Of a stretch of 64,000 bases of DNA, positions 43,411 through 54,354 are shown one piece after another. Made by a program: the position numbers and the translations under genes. The stretch's first letter is position 1, and every line of letters begins with the position of its first letter. This DNA comes from Gigaspora margarita (lineage: Eukaryota; Glomeromycota; Glomeromycetes; Diversisporales; Gigasporaceae), in NCBI GenBank assembly GCA_009809945.1, contig WTPW01000017.1:832999-896998 (forward strand), written 5' to 3'. Under the pieces are notes generated by a model, which had not been told where the DNA came from, ran no database searches, and saw only the letters and a list, made by a program, of their open reading frames with translations.

Positions 43411-44167
43411 TCCATACTATAAATATTACAAATAATAAAATGTTTTTGCACAATATATACAATGATTATATATGTTACAATACATCAACTACTCAATCTA
43501 ATCAAATTACTACCCCTAATGACTAAAATTTATGAATATTACATAACAAAGTTTTATGATCATACATTCAACCTACACTAGTAGCAAAGTTAAAACAATA
43601 GTCTAACAACTAGATTACACTCAAAAAGTCTTTTATATAAATTACAATAACAAATATAGAATATGATAGAACAGAATAAATTGGTTTAAATAAAATATTA
43701 TAGGTTGGATATACAAATAACCAAGATAGCTCAAATCAAATCTAGCCAAAATTAGTATAGTAAGTGAATTAGATTAGTTTAGTTAGTTTGACTAGTTCAA
43801 TAAGTTTAATTGATTTATCTGACTTAATTTATCTGATTTTTCTGATTTATTAGCTAATTAGTTGCATTTATTTAATTAATTGAATTAGCTTAATTTTTTA
43901 TCTTTATAATAAAGTAGTTCTTCAGCTTGCAAGCTTAAAGTTTTTAAGAGAAGCTCTGTTACAGTTCAATATTGTTAAGTTATAACCTTCAAAATTAGTG
44001 TATAAGTGTTATTTTATTATTAGTAATTCCTCCAAAAGATAATAATAAAATGTTGTTATTGTTATAAACTAATAACCCCAATACAAATAAGCCATCTTAT
44101 TTCGGGAACATAAGGTGATACAATATATTTATTTATTTGTTTACTTGTTTATAAAGACTTGTGAGAG
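43411..44167. other. AT-rich sequence without a gene
   Basis: A short TTTATCTGA / TTAGTTTGAC repeat at 43770-43860. No coding region. Confidence 0.4.
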
Positions 44168-44348
44168 TTATATCATATGGACAATTATTTATAGTTATTG
44201 TATGGATATCTGGATGCAACTAATTACACATGGGGTTATATTCAAACTATGTGGCCAAAGGCTGCACAGTTGGATATAAAATTGTATAAAATTAGTTACA
44301 CCCAGATATTCATATTATAAATATATTATCATACAGTCTGACATAACA
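44168..44348. mobile_element. Hairpin MITE, ATGTCAGAC family (copy B)
   Basis: TATAGTTATTGTATGGATAT with CTGGATGCAACTAATTACAC inverts as TAAAATTAGTTACACCCAG with ATATTCATATTATAAATATA. It ends GTCTGACATAAC, the inverse of copy A's start. Apex AACTATGTGGCC / GGCTGCACAGTT. Confidence 0.6.
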
Positions 44349-44735
44349 ATTCTTGCTAATTTAAACTTTTCTGTTGCTATTTTACAGTAATTATTTTTAC
44401 TTGTAAAATTTCTTCTAATTATCCCAATTTTACTTTTTTCTCTTTTTAAATATCAAGCAGCAACTTACTATTAACAATCTTGAAGCCAGGGTTGGCACAT
44501 TATCCATTGGGTATAGAGAGAACAACTCCATTGGAATCACTCCATTGCCCCATTGAGAATAATTTGTGAATGGAACCATTGAAGACCAACTAGCCTATAA
44601 TCTATTATCTGTTAATAATTAATAACTAACCCATTGTCTTTATTGGCTCACTAGTTAGCAATTTTTAATGGATTATATCCCTATTACCAATTTTTTAAAG
44701 CTCAATGTTTTATTTGTTGCAAATGTGAACACTGT
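44349..44735. other. Sequence with CCATTG(A/G)AG words, no gene
   Basis: CATTGGAATCACTCCATTG and CATTGAAGACCAAC repeat weakly at 44500-44600. Confidence 0.4.
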
Positions 44736-44739
44736 AAGA

Positions 44740-44965
44740 AAAGTAGTACAGGTTGTGGTACAGATTGGTGTCAGGAATGCTCAAAATGACACGAATCTTG
44801 TGACATGCACAGGAACATTTTACGGAATGGCATGGTAAAAATGGCACAGACATTACTGCAAAGGGTGGCATGTAATATCACATCATATGAAATGGCACGT
44901 TTGGATGACACATATGTGTACATTACACACATGTTGACTCATGATACATGATGGCTTGTTTCATG
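44740..44965. repeat. Minisatellite, GGTACAGATTGGTGTCAGGA type
   Basis: Irregular units based on AATGGCACG / TGACACG. Order of words is similar to 62005-62165 (ATACAGGATGGTGTCGGTAA), which has more CG. Confidence 0.5.
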
Positions 44966-45164
44966 CAGAGTGAAAGATCAGTAAAGGATTTTTTCTTAAA
45001 AAAAGAGTAATATATCATGACTTCACTGATGAAGCTTCCTTGTGTATCTTAACAAAAAAAATTCCTTACAAAATTTTGCGCTTCATATGCAGTTAGCTTG
45101 TTTATATTATATTGATTACTTATGTAAATTTATGTTTTAATAGTCAATCCACATCATTATTGCA

Positions 45165-45330
45165 GTGGCACGTGAATTTACATTCATTACCCATCAATTG
45201 GCACTGGCATATGGTCCCACACAGTCCACGGAATTCATACCAATTCGGACCATACCCATACAACTCCGGATCTTGACCCATGCCACAGAGGCCCATGCCT
45301 ATCCGATGCCAACCCGTGCTGGAAAATAGT
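45165..45330. repeat. CCATGCC minisatellite, CpG-retaining
   Basis: Units such as AATTCGGACCATACCCATAC, CGGATCTTGACCCATGCC and GGCCCATGCCTATCCGATGC. It parallels the CG-free array at 3285-3590. The minus ORF 45144-45386 (GYGPNWYEFRG) is a translation of it. Confidence 0.55.
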
Positions 45331-45620
45331 CTTCGCCCAGTTATAAAAACTTTAAAAATCGTTCGACTAGTATAGTTTTCTCCCAACTAAAAAAATTTTA
45401 AAATAACCTGACTAAATAAAGTTTTTCACCAGTTATGAGAGTTTTAAAAATATTCGACTGAAATATCTTAAAAATAACTTGACAAAATATAATCTTTACT
45501 CGGTTATAAGAATTTTAAAAACTACCAACAAACCAAACAGAGTCTTCACCCACTGTAAGAGTTTTAAAAACTACCAACAATGAGAATTTTAAACTATCAG
45601 GCTAAAATGTTAGTTTTCAT
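45328..45620. repeat. ~60-bp degenerate tandem repeat
   Basis: Units carry TAGTCTTCGCCCAGTTATAA, GAGTTTTAAAAATATTCGAC, with about five copies. Confidence 0.6.
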
Positions 45621-45667
45621 TTAACGAAAATAAAGCTAAATTCAGTATTGACTTTTATGAAAAATAG

Positions 45668-45710
45668 CTCATTCGCACGAATATATATTTTCATATATAC
45701 CCGTGCGAAA
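45668..45710. repeat. Short CG-bearing hairpin
   Basis: TTCGCACGAATATATAT pairs with ATATATACCCGTGCGAA around a 4-5 nt loop. Confidence 0.5.
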
Positions 45711-45964
45711 GCTTTAAAAAAAGCACGGGTTGTTACATCAGAACCGTACGATAATTAACATACTTCTCAAAAAATGACTTATAGAATGGTCTTATTTATC
45801 AAAAAAATAAATCGCGATAATCGTTTAAGTCAAAATAAAATCCAGACCTGACAAACCCATTTTTCATAGTCGTTACATATACAGTACTAAATCAACGAAG
45901 TCAACATAATTAAATTCGAAAAAATAATTAATAGTAGATTATTTAAGGAAAGTACTTAATAAAT
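45711..45964. other. Intergenic sequence, CpG retained
   Basis: Nothing recognised. Confidence 0.4.
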
Positions 45965-46078
45965 TACAGCATTTCAACAAACAGCATTACGCTCAACGCA
46001 ATTACGACAAAAAAATACGGCATGTACCGTAAACGTATTAATTTGTAAAATTAATTCTACCACCAACTATAATTGTAT
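45965..46078 (+). repeat. CpG-intact copy of the end of the 49840-50766 element
   Basis: CAACGCAATTACGACAAAAA, AATACGGCATGTACCGTAAA, CGTATTAATTTGTAAAATTA, ACCACCAACTATA. It aligns by eye with 50676-50766, where each CG except one unclear site is TG or CA. Confidence 0.75.
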
Positions 46079-46099
46079 TGAAAATATAAAAATATTGAG

Positions 46100-46190
46100 A
46101 TAGTGATACGGGTCGACCCTGATCTATTGGCCGGCCCGGCGGGCGGGTTGAGGGTCGGCCCATGTTTTTGTGGGCCAACCCGTTTATCTT
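46100..46190. repeat. GC-rich GGCCGGCCCGGCGGGCGGG patch
   Basis: An unusually GC-rich patch with GTGATACGGGTCGACC, GGCCGGCCCGGCGGGCGG, GGGTCGGCCC. A similar start (GTGATACGGGCCGA) lies at 47029. The ORF 46103-46309 translates it and is not supported. Confidence 0.5.
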
Positions 46191-46628
46191 TTAACAAAAT
46201 AAAATTTGGTATGATCTATTTTATACAAAGGTATAGTACTGTACAATGTTACTATCGCTTATTTTTAGTGAATCTTAGATTCCTTAATAATATTAGAAAA
46301 CGGATCTAATCTAATTACAGACAATTTATATAATAAATATTAATTATATTCACATCTGATACAGTATGATCAATTCGTTGTAAGCTTTATTTATATATCA
46401 AGCCTATCTAATTATTTATTCTCGGATTATCCCACAGGTTATCCACATGTCCCAAAATTTGCCAATTGATCAAAAGTGACACTGGACATAAGGACTCAAA
46501 ATTTCCAACAAAGGTGGTTAATAATAAAATAATCATACGATGAATGTGAAAAGAACATTCATTAAAAGCACTGATTTGTTTAGAATTATTTTCATACATC
46601 ATACAATCACGCATGTTATCCTTAATAC
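46191..46628. other. Intergenic sequence
   Basis: The minus ORF 46408-46653 runs into the MITE TIR and has no motif. No gene recognised. Confidence 0.4.
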
Positions 46629-46799
46629 TACAGTGAAACCTCCATAAGCGCACCCTCTATAAGTGCACACCCTCTCTAAATGCACGCTTAAATAAAATAT
46701 ATAGATGGCCTCCATAAATGCATTTTTTCTTATTATTTTCTAAGTGCATGTCATTAAAGTTCGGTCCCAAGAGCGTGCGTTTATGGATGTTTTACTGTA
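46629..46799. mobile_element. Pogo/Tigger-like MITE, TACAGTCAGAC family (copy 3)
   Basis: TACAGTGAAACCTCCATAAG at 46629 is inverted as TTTATGGATGTTTTACTGTA ending at 46799. Repeated TIR-like words CCCTCTATAAGTGCAC. CG retained (AAGCGCACC). Confidence 0.75.
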
Positions 46800-47951
46800 T
46801 AATATATATTTTTTAATTATAAATTAAAGAATATCACAATGTTGTTGCGGTGAATAAATATTTTATGTCTAAATGAGAATAGGAAATAATCATTGAAAGG
46901 CAAAGCTTTAGGTAGTAAAGAAAGAAAATAGATGTTAACTATGGGTCATGAGTGATGCGAATCTTAGGTTGTGTTTAAATATAGTTCCCCATAACTTTAA
47001 AGGAAATCTATTAAATGTCCGGCTAGTGATACGGGCCGATGGAAAAATCATGGACCGTGTCGATCTAAAAAAGCTCGGGCAGATCGACCGAGCTGACCTT
47101 TTTTGTTAGACAATTTTTTTGATCAGAATTAGTCTCCATATCTATATCAAATATCAGGTCATTCCTTGTCAAAATTATAGTGATACTAAATCATTGTCTT
47201 CGAGAAATTATAGCACGTTAGTACTTTATATTGATTAATAATTGTTTATCAACCCAACCGTTCCTTACATTTATTGTTTATCCAAATTAGGCAATTAATG
47301 AATATTTGAGCATTATTCAATAGATCTACATTACCAGGAACGGAGCGATATTGAAGATTTCACGTAGTGTATTGGTTATATTGCAAATTAAATGACGTTC
47401 TGCGTGTAAACGAGGTAAGGGTCTGTATGCATATAGAAACTTCGCATGTTACATCTTCACATCCGATGTAACACTTGCTCCTGTATATTGTATCGCATAA
47501 AATTGTTAGTCTAACTTTCAAAGTGCGATACCTGATTCTGCAATTTATTTTCTCATAGCGATAGTCACCGCTTAGTTGCTGACTTGATTGCCGTTATACC
47601 ATTCTATATATCAGATATAGAATAAGATCCTGATTCCGAAGATCCGATTTCTCATAACAAAATAGAACAACTCTCGTAAATGTTGATTTCACAAATTCGT
47701 ATTTACTGTTAGATTATCTGATATCTACAAACTATTTTGAGCTATACAAGTAACCGAATGTTCGCGATTTTAAAAACGAATAAACTGTTTTTTTGGTTAT
47801 TTGATTTCTTGTTGGATTTTTGCCTCCCAAATTGTTTTATAATCGCCGTGTTTCTTGGCATAAACAATGAACTATTTGATATAGGAATTGATTGCATTTA
47901 TATTTCCAAATCATGCTATATTAATTTCTAAATAATTCGTCGGTCCTGTTC

Positions 47952-47956
<5 letters not shown>
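46800..47956. other. CpG-retaining sequence, no recognised gene
   Basis: A 64-codon plus ORF at 47737-47931 (hydrophobic, FFWLFDFLLDFCLPNCFII) could encode a membrane-type peptide, but it has no family match that I know. A weak repeat of GATACGGGCCGATGG and CTCGGGCAGATCGACC at 47025-47095 echoes 46100. Confidence 0.35.
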
Positions 47957-47995
<39 letters not shown>

Positions 47996-48045
47996 TAGAA
48001 TAATAATAATATAATAATAATAATAATAATGATAATAATAAATAC
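47957..48045. repeat. (TAA)n microsatellite
   Basis: About 14 uninterrupted ATA repeats, then interrupted copies. Confidence 0.95.
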
Positions 48046-48214
48046 TCGTTGTATGTGCATATGTTGCACGTCAGAATAGAATCTTGATAGATTTAGAATT
48101 AATAAAAGTTGATTCTAATTATACTTGTATTGAAATGAAATTTTAAATTCACTCAAATCGGTAAAGAATTTTGAACTAACTTAAAGATGATTCCGAATCA
48201 ATTTAGCACATATC

Positions 48215-49565
48215 AGGCATGAGACATGTCCCCTTAAAATAGGTCAAATTGCTTTCTATAATTAAAATTTTTTAAAAAAACATATGAATTTACTATAAAC
48301 TTTGAGCTGAAGATCCTATTCAGCTTAACTAATTAACTTCAAATTAAATTTTTTTCGAAAATATAGAGCAAGGGGAGGAGAAAAAGATAGTATAAAAATC
48401 AGATTAAAATTTTGCCAATTTTGCACCTTTTCAAAATGTAACTTTGCCAAAAACAAAAATTTACTAATTTTAAATTAGCAATTATATGTAAAATCATGCT
48501 CTGAACTACTTTACTTAAGTGACAAAAGTAGGCTACCTTGTAAGAAAAATGGGTTATCTATATATTAATTAAAAATTTTTGGTTTGTAATATAAAACTAG
48601 GGATTGGAACTGTTTAACCATTTAAAAATTGCTCTATAGTTCTGGGCAGAATTATGTTGATCATGGGCTGGATTTATTTTAATGCAGGCCAAATTAAACA
48701 GTTAAATAGTAAATGATTAAATGATTAAGAAAAATTTTAGGTGGTTTCAATAGGACCCCTGAGCTATATATAAATAGGTCAGTAACTAGTTTGCTTATTT
48801 TTATACAAAATTTGGCTCAAGAATGCTTATTTTTGACCAACATTTGCAAAATTTACAATTTAAAAATGCAATGTTTGGTGATTTTCTACCAAAATTTCCT
48901 TTTATGATTTCCTCTGACCTATTTATCAATAGCTCGGGGTCCTGTTCCAATCCCTATATAATACCCTTTTTTATCAAGATAATCTGCTTTGGGCCTCTAA
49001 CTAAACTTGTTCAGCAGGTATTTTTACTTTAATTAAATCAAAATGTGTTTTTTTGGACCTTTTACTAAGTGAAAAATAGGGTTAAAGTTAGACAAATAAA
49101 TTTTTTTTTTATAAGAATTTTTTAACTTTAATTCTATTTTTTACTTAGTAAAAGGTCTAAGAAAATGCATTTTGAATTTTTATTGAGTAGAAATACCTGC
49201 TGAACAAGTTTACTTAGAGGCCAAAACAGGTTATCTTGATAAAAAAGGTGTTTTATATTACAAACCAAACATTTTTAACTTTAGTATATAAATAACCCAT
49301 TTTCCTTACAAGGTAATCTACTTTGGATGCCTAAGTAAAGTTGTTCAAAGCAATATTTTTACATATAATTTCTGATTTATAATTAGTAAAATTTTGTTTT
49401 TGGTGAAGTTACATTTTGAAAAATGCAAAATTAGCAAAATTTTAATTCGATTTAGTTAATTAGTTAAGCTGAATAGGATCTTTAGCTTAAAGTTTATAGT
49501 AAATTTATATGTTTTTTAAAAAATTTTAATTATAGAAAGCAATGAATGGGACATGTTCTATACCT
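48215..49565. mobile_element. Large nested palindrome
   Basis: Outer left arm 48225-48600 (ACATGTCCC near 48228, GCTTTCTATAATTAAAATTT, GATCCTATTCAGCTTAACTA, GTAACTTTGCCAAAAACAAA, TTTTTGGTTTGTAATATAAA) is mirrored by right arm 49250-49560 in reverse order, ending GGGACATGT. An inner palindrome at 48952-49260 (AACTTGTTCAGCAGGTATTT against AAATACCTGCTGAACAAGTT) and the hAT MITE at 48752-48943 sit in the loop. No transposase ORF. Confidence 0.75.
48752..48943. mobile_element. hAT-like MITE, AGGACCCC family (copy 2)
   Basis: AGGACCCCTGAGCTATATAT at the left is inverted as ATCAATAGCTCGGGGTCCT at the right. The subterminal AAATAGGTCAG / CTGACCTATTT is shared with the 16188 copy. The flanks GTTTCAAT and GTTCCAAT match at 7 of 8. 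The ORF 48823-49032 crosses its boundary and is spurious. Confidence 0.8.
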
Positions 49566-49839
49566 GATATTCAATTAAAACATTAATTTAATCAGCAACT
49601 ATATATATAAAATCTATGCTATTTCTAAATTTATATCAATTATAAATTGTATAATATCATCAGTAAATTTGATTTATCTGAAAATTTGTTTCTAGAGTCT
49701 GACTCTGGACTACTACATGGTTATCTGAAGTACAACCTGGTTCACATTTTTGGATTGCCTCCATTATATGTTTTACTTATGTACTATCTCAAAGTAATAC
49801 AGATACCAAATTTGGTATACAATAGTAGTATGTTATACC
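49566..49839. other. AT-rich sequence
   Basis: A 65-codon ORF at 49647-49844 with no motif; not supported as a gene. Confidence 0.35.
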
Positions 49840-50766
49840 TATAGTTGGTAGAATTATAGCAATTACAGCACTTTACCAATGGTATAATTAATTATAGCAC
49901 AGCATCTAATTGCCATAAATATTATATGCTATAATGCTATATATTGTAATGTTGTAATGTCATAAAGCTGTAATGTTGTAATGCTGTAATGTCATAATGT
50001 TATAATGTCGCAATTTTGTAATTTCATAATGTTATAATATCGCAATACCACAATAACACATAATGCAATAATTTTATAATTAATTATGAGATAGTCACTC
50101 CAACCTGTAACTGATGTATATGTTGTTATTTGCCACACAAGCATTCATTCACATTAATTAGTTGTTAAGTATAAAAGTTATTTACATTCTAGTAAAGTGT
50201 AAAAAATTGGTAAAATAGAGGTAAATAAAATATTTTATAATTAGAAAGGGAACTTAGATATGGTATATAATATTATAATGAATTTGACAAGATGAAGTAA
50301 GATACAGTATCTAAAATGTAGAGCAACAAAAAATGGCAAGTGGATAATGATACTGATAATTGCACAAAATCATTTCAACTTGAGTCTTCACATATAATAA
50401 TAAATTCTATTCAATGAACTAGATAATGCTAAAAGAATTGTAAAAGTAGTGTTTGGCTCTATGATTGCAAAAACTGATAGTAATGAGTTTAATAATATAA
50501 AAACATATCAACTATCTAGCAATTACAACTGTTATATCTTAAATAAAAAATAGAATCTAAAGAAAAGTACATAATGTCTAAAGAAAAGTACATAATGCAG
50601 TACAGCATTAACAAACAGCATTACTGCATTATGATATTATGGATTTACTGCATTACATATTGTAGCATTCTAGCATTACAGCTTTATGGCTCAATGCAAT
50701 TATGGCAAAAATACAGCATGTGCTATAACTATATTAATTTGTAAATTAATTCAACCAACAACTATA
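49840..50766. mobile_element. ~930-bp element with TATAGTTGGTAGAATTA ends
   Basis: CTATAGTTGGTAGAATTA at 49839 and TTAATTCAACCAACAACTAT at 50746 are imperfect inversions. The left part carries a TGTAATGTTGTAATGCTGTA minisatellite (49920-50060); the right part carries GCATTACTGCATTATGAT words. The right end matches 45965-46078. No ORF of note. Confidence 0.5.
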
Positions 50767-51059
50767 TGATAAACCCTTTTTATAACGAGAAACTGTTTCT
50801 GGAAGAAAAAATTTTATTTGTATAGAAAATTACTAAGAAACTATAGCTCTTTTTACTGAACTATATGAAATCTTAAAATTGAGTCAATTATATTCAGAAT
50901 TTATTTTTAAAAAGATTAGTAATATCCAGAGTTGTTTGTATCATGTGTTAATCTATTAAATTTTTTTAAAGTTTATTTGGTTAGAGTTAGGTTTGTGCAA
51001 CTTAATGCACAGAAGGTTTCTTGAAATTTTTAATATAAATCAATTACTTAGAAATGGAA
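50767..51059. other. AT-rich spacer
   Basis: No feature seen. Confidence 0.4.
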
Positions 51060-52290
51060 ATATTATATAAGAAAAGAAGGGAGCTACTAAAAAAAATGTT
51101 GCCAAAAATCAGGCAGGTGTCAAGAAAGAATTATTTAAAATTCTATTTTATCAATAATCCAAAATTGTAAAAATTTAAATTACATTTCTTAACAACCACC
51201 TAAATAGTATCAAGTGGATTTTTTTATTTGAAAGCTCACATTGTTCTTTTTCATTAGTATAACCTTTTTTAATAAGTTAATAGTTTTTATTCATCTTCCA
51301 TATTAAATAATAATTTTATACTTCTATTGTTTTATTACATAAAGTAATAAATAAAATCTATTAAATTATTAAAAAGGGATCTATTATATAAAAGAGAATA
51401 ATGAGAACTTCAAATAAAAAAACTACTTGATATTAATTATGTTGTTGTTCACAATTTTTAGATTGCTGTTAAAACAAAAATTAAGATTTTAAATTACTTT
51501 TTTTTGATGCATGCCTAATTATTTTATGCAATATTAGAAGCTCCCTTATTTTTTTCATATAATAAAGCCATTTATATATAATTAATTTATATTAGAAATT
51601 CTTATAATTTAAATCATTTTAACAATAGAATTATAACATTATTATATAAAACATTATTATACAAAAATGATGAATAAAAACTATTAAATTATTAAAAAGT
51701 CTCTATTACATAAAAAATAATATTGAGAGCTTTTAAATAAAAAAATTTGCTTGATATTAATTAGATTGTTATTGAGAAAAAGTAATTTAAAGCTTACCAA
51801 TTTTTGGATCATTAATAAGACAAAAATAGAAAATCTAAATTATATTTTCTCAACACCTGCCTGATAATTTTATACAATTTTTATTTAATACTATCTTCTT
51901 TTTCTTTTAAGTAATAGAGCCATTTCTATATAATTAATTTAAATTAGAAAATTCTTAAATTATTTTGACAATAAAAGTATAAAATTATTATATAAAATTC
52001 TATTATATGAAAATGAATACAAATTTTTAATTATCAAAAGGGTCACTATTACATGAAAGAGAATAATGAGAGCTTTTAAATTTATGACTAATCGCTATGT
52101 CAAAACTAAAACTGCTTTACAAGAAACCCAAAGTGAATTAGAAGAAAAAATAAAAACAATCCAATTAATATTATTTAGATTATTGTTGAGAAAATTAATT
52201 TAAAGCTTCCACAATATTTGGGTTACCAATAAGCAAAAATGAAAAATTTTAAAAAATCTTCACAATACCTTTTGATTATTTTATGCAATA
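51060..52290. repeat. ~330-bp tandem repeat array
   Basis: TCTATTATATAAAAGAGAAT at about 51380, TCTATTACATAAAAAATAAT at about 51701 and ACTATTACATGAAAGAGAAT at about 52040 start successive similar units. Each continues with GAGAGCTTTTAAAT, TGATATTAATTA and a TTATTTTATGCAATATT word. A partial unit continues at 52960-53110, and the first part (51120-51370) is inverted. Satellite-like, no coding content. Confidence 0.65.
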
Positions 52291-52344
52291 TTTTTTATTA
52301 GATTTATTAATTTTGTGCACTGTGCACAGCTGTGCATCCCTGTG

Positions 52345-52702
52345 CAGTGTTGTACACAGACATTGTTACACCAATTTTACAGAGATACAGACTGTCTGGA
52401 ATGGGACATCCAGAACATGTTTGCAACAATGCTCTGATATGATATTGTACATGGACAATGTCTCACTAATTTTTAACTTTGTCTCTACTATGTCCATGAT
52501 ATATCCACTAGGTAAGCCAATCAAATTGCGGAATTATATTGCCCTTGGGTTGATAATTTACAGAGAATACAAAGAATTTTATTGGTTGATAATTATAGGT
52601 TGATTAGCTGAATATCTGGAACAAAAAATTCTGGGCAGACATGTCCTGGATGTCCTGTTCTGGACTGTCTGCTATCCATGTCTGTGTCCCATGACAGCAC
52701 TA
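52345..52702. mobile_element. hAT-like MITE, CAGTGTTG family (copy 3), duplication TCCCTGTG
   Basis: The element begins CAGTGTTGTACACAGACATT and ends TGTCTGTGTCCCATGACAGC then ACTA. TCCCTGTG flanks both sides (52337-52344, 52703-52710). The inversion extends for about 90 bp via GACTGTCTGGAATGGGACAT against TGTCCTGTTCTGGACTGTC. The 106-codon ORF at 52283-52603 covers it and is not a gene. Confidence 0.85.
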
Positions 52703-52710
52703 TCCCTGTG

Positions 52711-53207
52711 AAGCCTATAGGTGCAAATACAAACAATAATTAATTAGAATTAGCTTTAGAGTTAGGGTTAGGGTTAGTTAGAGGTAGAATTAGATTTAGA
52801 TTTAGAATTTAAAGTAACATCACAAGAGGAGCATTTTTGTTAAATTTGCAACAGGGGTTACCTTTATAAAATTTTGAGAATGTAACAGGAGTTACCCTAG
52901 TAAAATTTTAAGAAAATAAAGAAGTGCATAACTGTGTATATGCTAAATAACCTTTTTTATTTAGTAGTTCACTTCTTTTTTTTTATATAATAGAGCTGTT
53001 TTACTATAATTGATTTATATTCTTATAGTTTAAATCATTTTAACAATAGACATAAAATTATTATATATAGCTTTATTATATAAAATTGATGAATAAAAAC
53101 TATTAATTACAGATCCATATGTAATTGATAGAAATTACCAATAAACTATAGTGCTATGTTTTATAACAAAAAAATTGTATTTTAAAGCTTTGATTCTTCT
53201 TAAAATA
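52711..53207. other. AT-rich sequence with TTAGGGTTAGGG words
   Basis: AGTTAGGGTTAGGGTTAGTT at 52759-52778 and AGGTAGAATTAGATTTAGA words. A partial 330-bp unit at 52960-53110. Confidence 0.4.
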
Positions 53208-54075
53208 AAATGTCAAACATACATATAACTCCTAGAGAACTAATTAAAACTGGTACTATTATTCCAGGACTTCATTATGGTCCATACTTATGAAATTGGT
53301 AACTTTTTTCAGAAGACAATAACAATCAAATTTATCCTATACCTATTCACTTAGGACTTGAAATCTTGGCTCAACTTAATAAATAAACCTTTTAGTATCC
53401 ATGTGGCTTACAATATTTATAGTCCATTACAACTAGGCTATATTTGTGAAGGTAGCAGGCAAAGTAGTGGCATTGTTACAAGTGTTTCTACAGCATTAAA
53501 ATCTGTTTATCAAACTATTTTTGGTACTAAAAACAAAATTTTCAGGACTTACATATTTAGGTTAAGTCAAATTAAAACTGCAAAAAATTGTTAGAAGATA
53601 TTGCTTTTCATCATTTTATTGTTAAATTAGAAATATATCCATTTACATAGGTTCGTTTAGTACAATTACACAGTCAAATCCGAATAAAGTTGGTTGCAAT
53701 TATAAGGCAGCATTATTTTATAAATATAAGACAAAACAAACTGTATTTTGATTAAAATTTATCAAGATAGTAAATTTGTTGGTGGATATAAAAGTAGCTC
53801 ACCTAATGCCATTTTGATTCAAACTGGAGTTCTGAAATCTATTCCAGGCGATAGTTTATTTGCAATAAATCATTCTATAAATTACATCAGTTAGAACAGG
53901 CATATAAAACAAAATTTTTTCATCAAATACTTATACCTGATAAATGCACACATAAAGATTGGGATAATGAAATGATTATGAATCATCTATTTGAATTATA
54001 TTTAAAAAAAGCAGTTAGCAAGTCGAATAAAGAATGGTATCAAGTGTTTCAAGTTAGAAAAACAAAGTAGTAATA
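53208..54075 (+). pseudogene. Unidentified gene remnant
   Basis: Protein-like text in all three frames suggests a decayed coding gene. It opens MSNIHITPRELIKTGTIIPG at 53211, then IPIHLGLEILAQLNK, HVAYNIYSPLQLGYICEGSR, SGIVTSVSTALKSVYQTIFG, LLEDIAFHHFIVKLEIYPF, and at the end LEQAYKTKFFHQILIPDKC and MIMNHLFELYLKKAVSKSNK. About 290 codons with some ten frame changes or stops. I do not recognise the family. The ending is mixed-charge and helix-like. It could be a host gene copy or part of a transposon such as a capsid-like or accessory protein; no evidence favours either. Confidence 0.5.
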
Positions 54076-54161
54076 TAGATGGGAATAAAAATATTAAATT
54101 ATAATTGTATTAATTTAAGTTGCTAATCAAATTCAAATTCAAATTTAAAAAAAAATTATAC

Positions 54162-54343
54162 TACAGTCAGACCTTTCTAAATGCATAGCGTCAGGACCAT
54201 AGTAAAAATTTTCAAAAACAAGCATTTAGAGAGGTAGAAGTCTATAAGTGTTATTAAGTTGGGCCGAAAAAAAGTTATGCATTTAGGGAGATTTTACTTA
54301 GATATGCATTTAGAGAGGTTGCATTTAGGGAGGTCTGACTATA
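54162..54343. mobile_element. Pogo/Tigger-like MITE, TACAGTCAGAC family (copy 4)
   Basis: TACAGTCAGACCTTTCTAAA at 54162 is inverted as TTTAGGGAGGTCTGACTATA ending at 54343. Internal extra TIR words GCATTTAGAGAGG. Confidence 0.75.
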
Positions 54344-54354
54344 TTTAGACATAG

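Noticed and set aside
52283..52603. 106-codon plus-strand ORF with Cys residues
   Set aside because: It coincides with the inverted repeats of a MITE that has a perfect 8-bp duplication.
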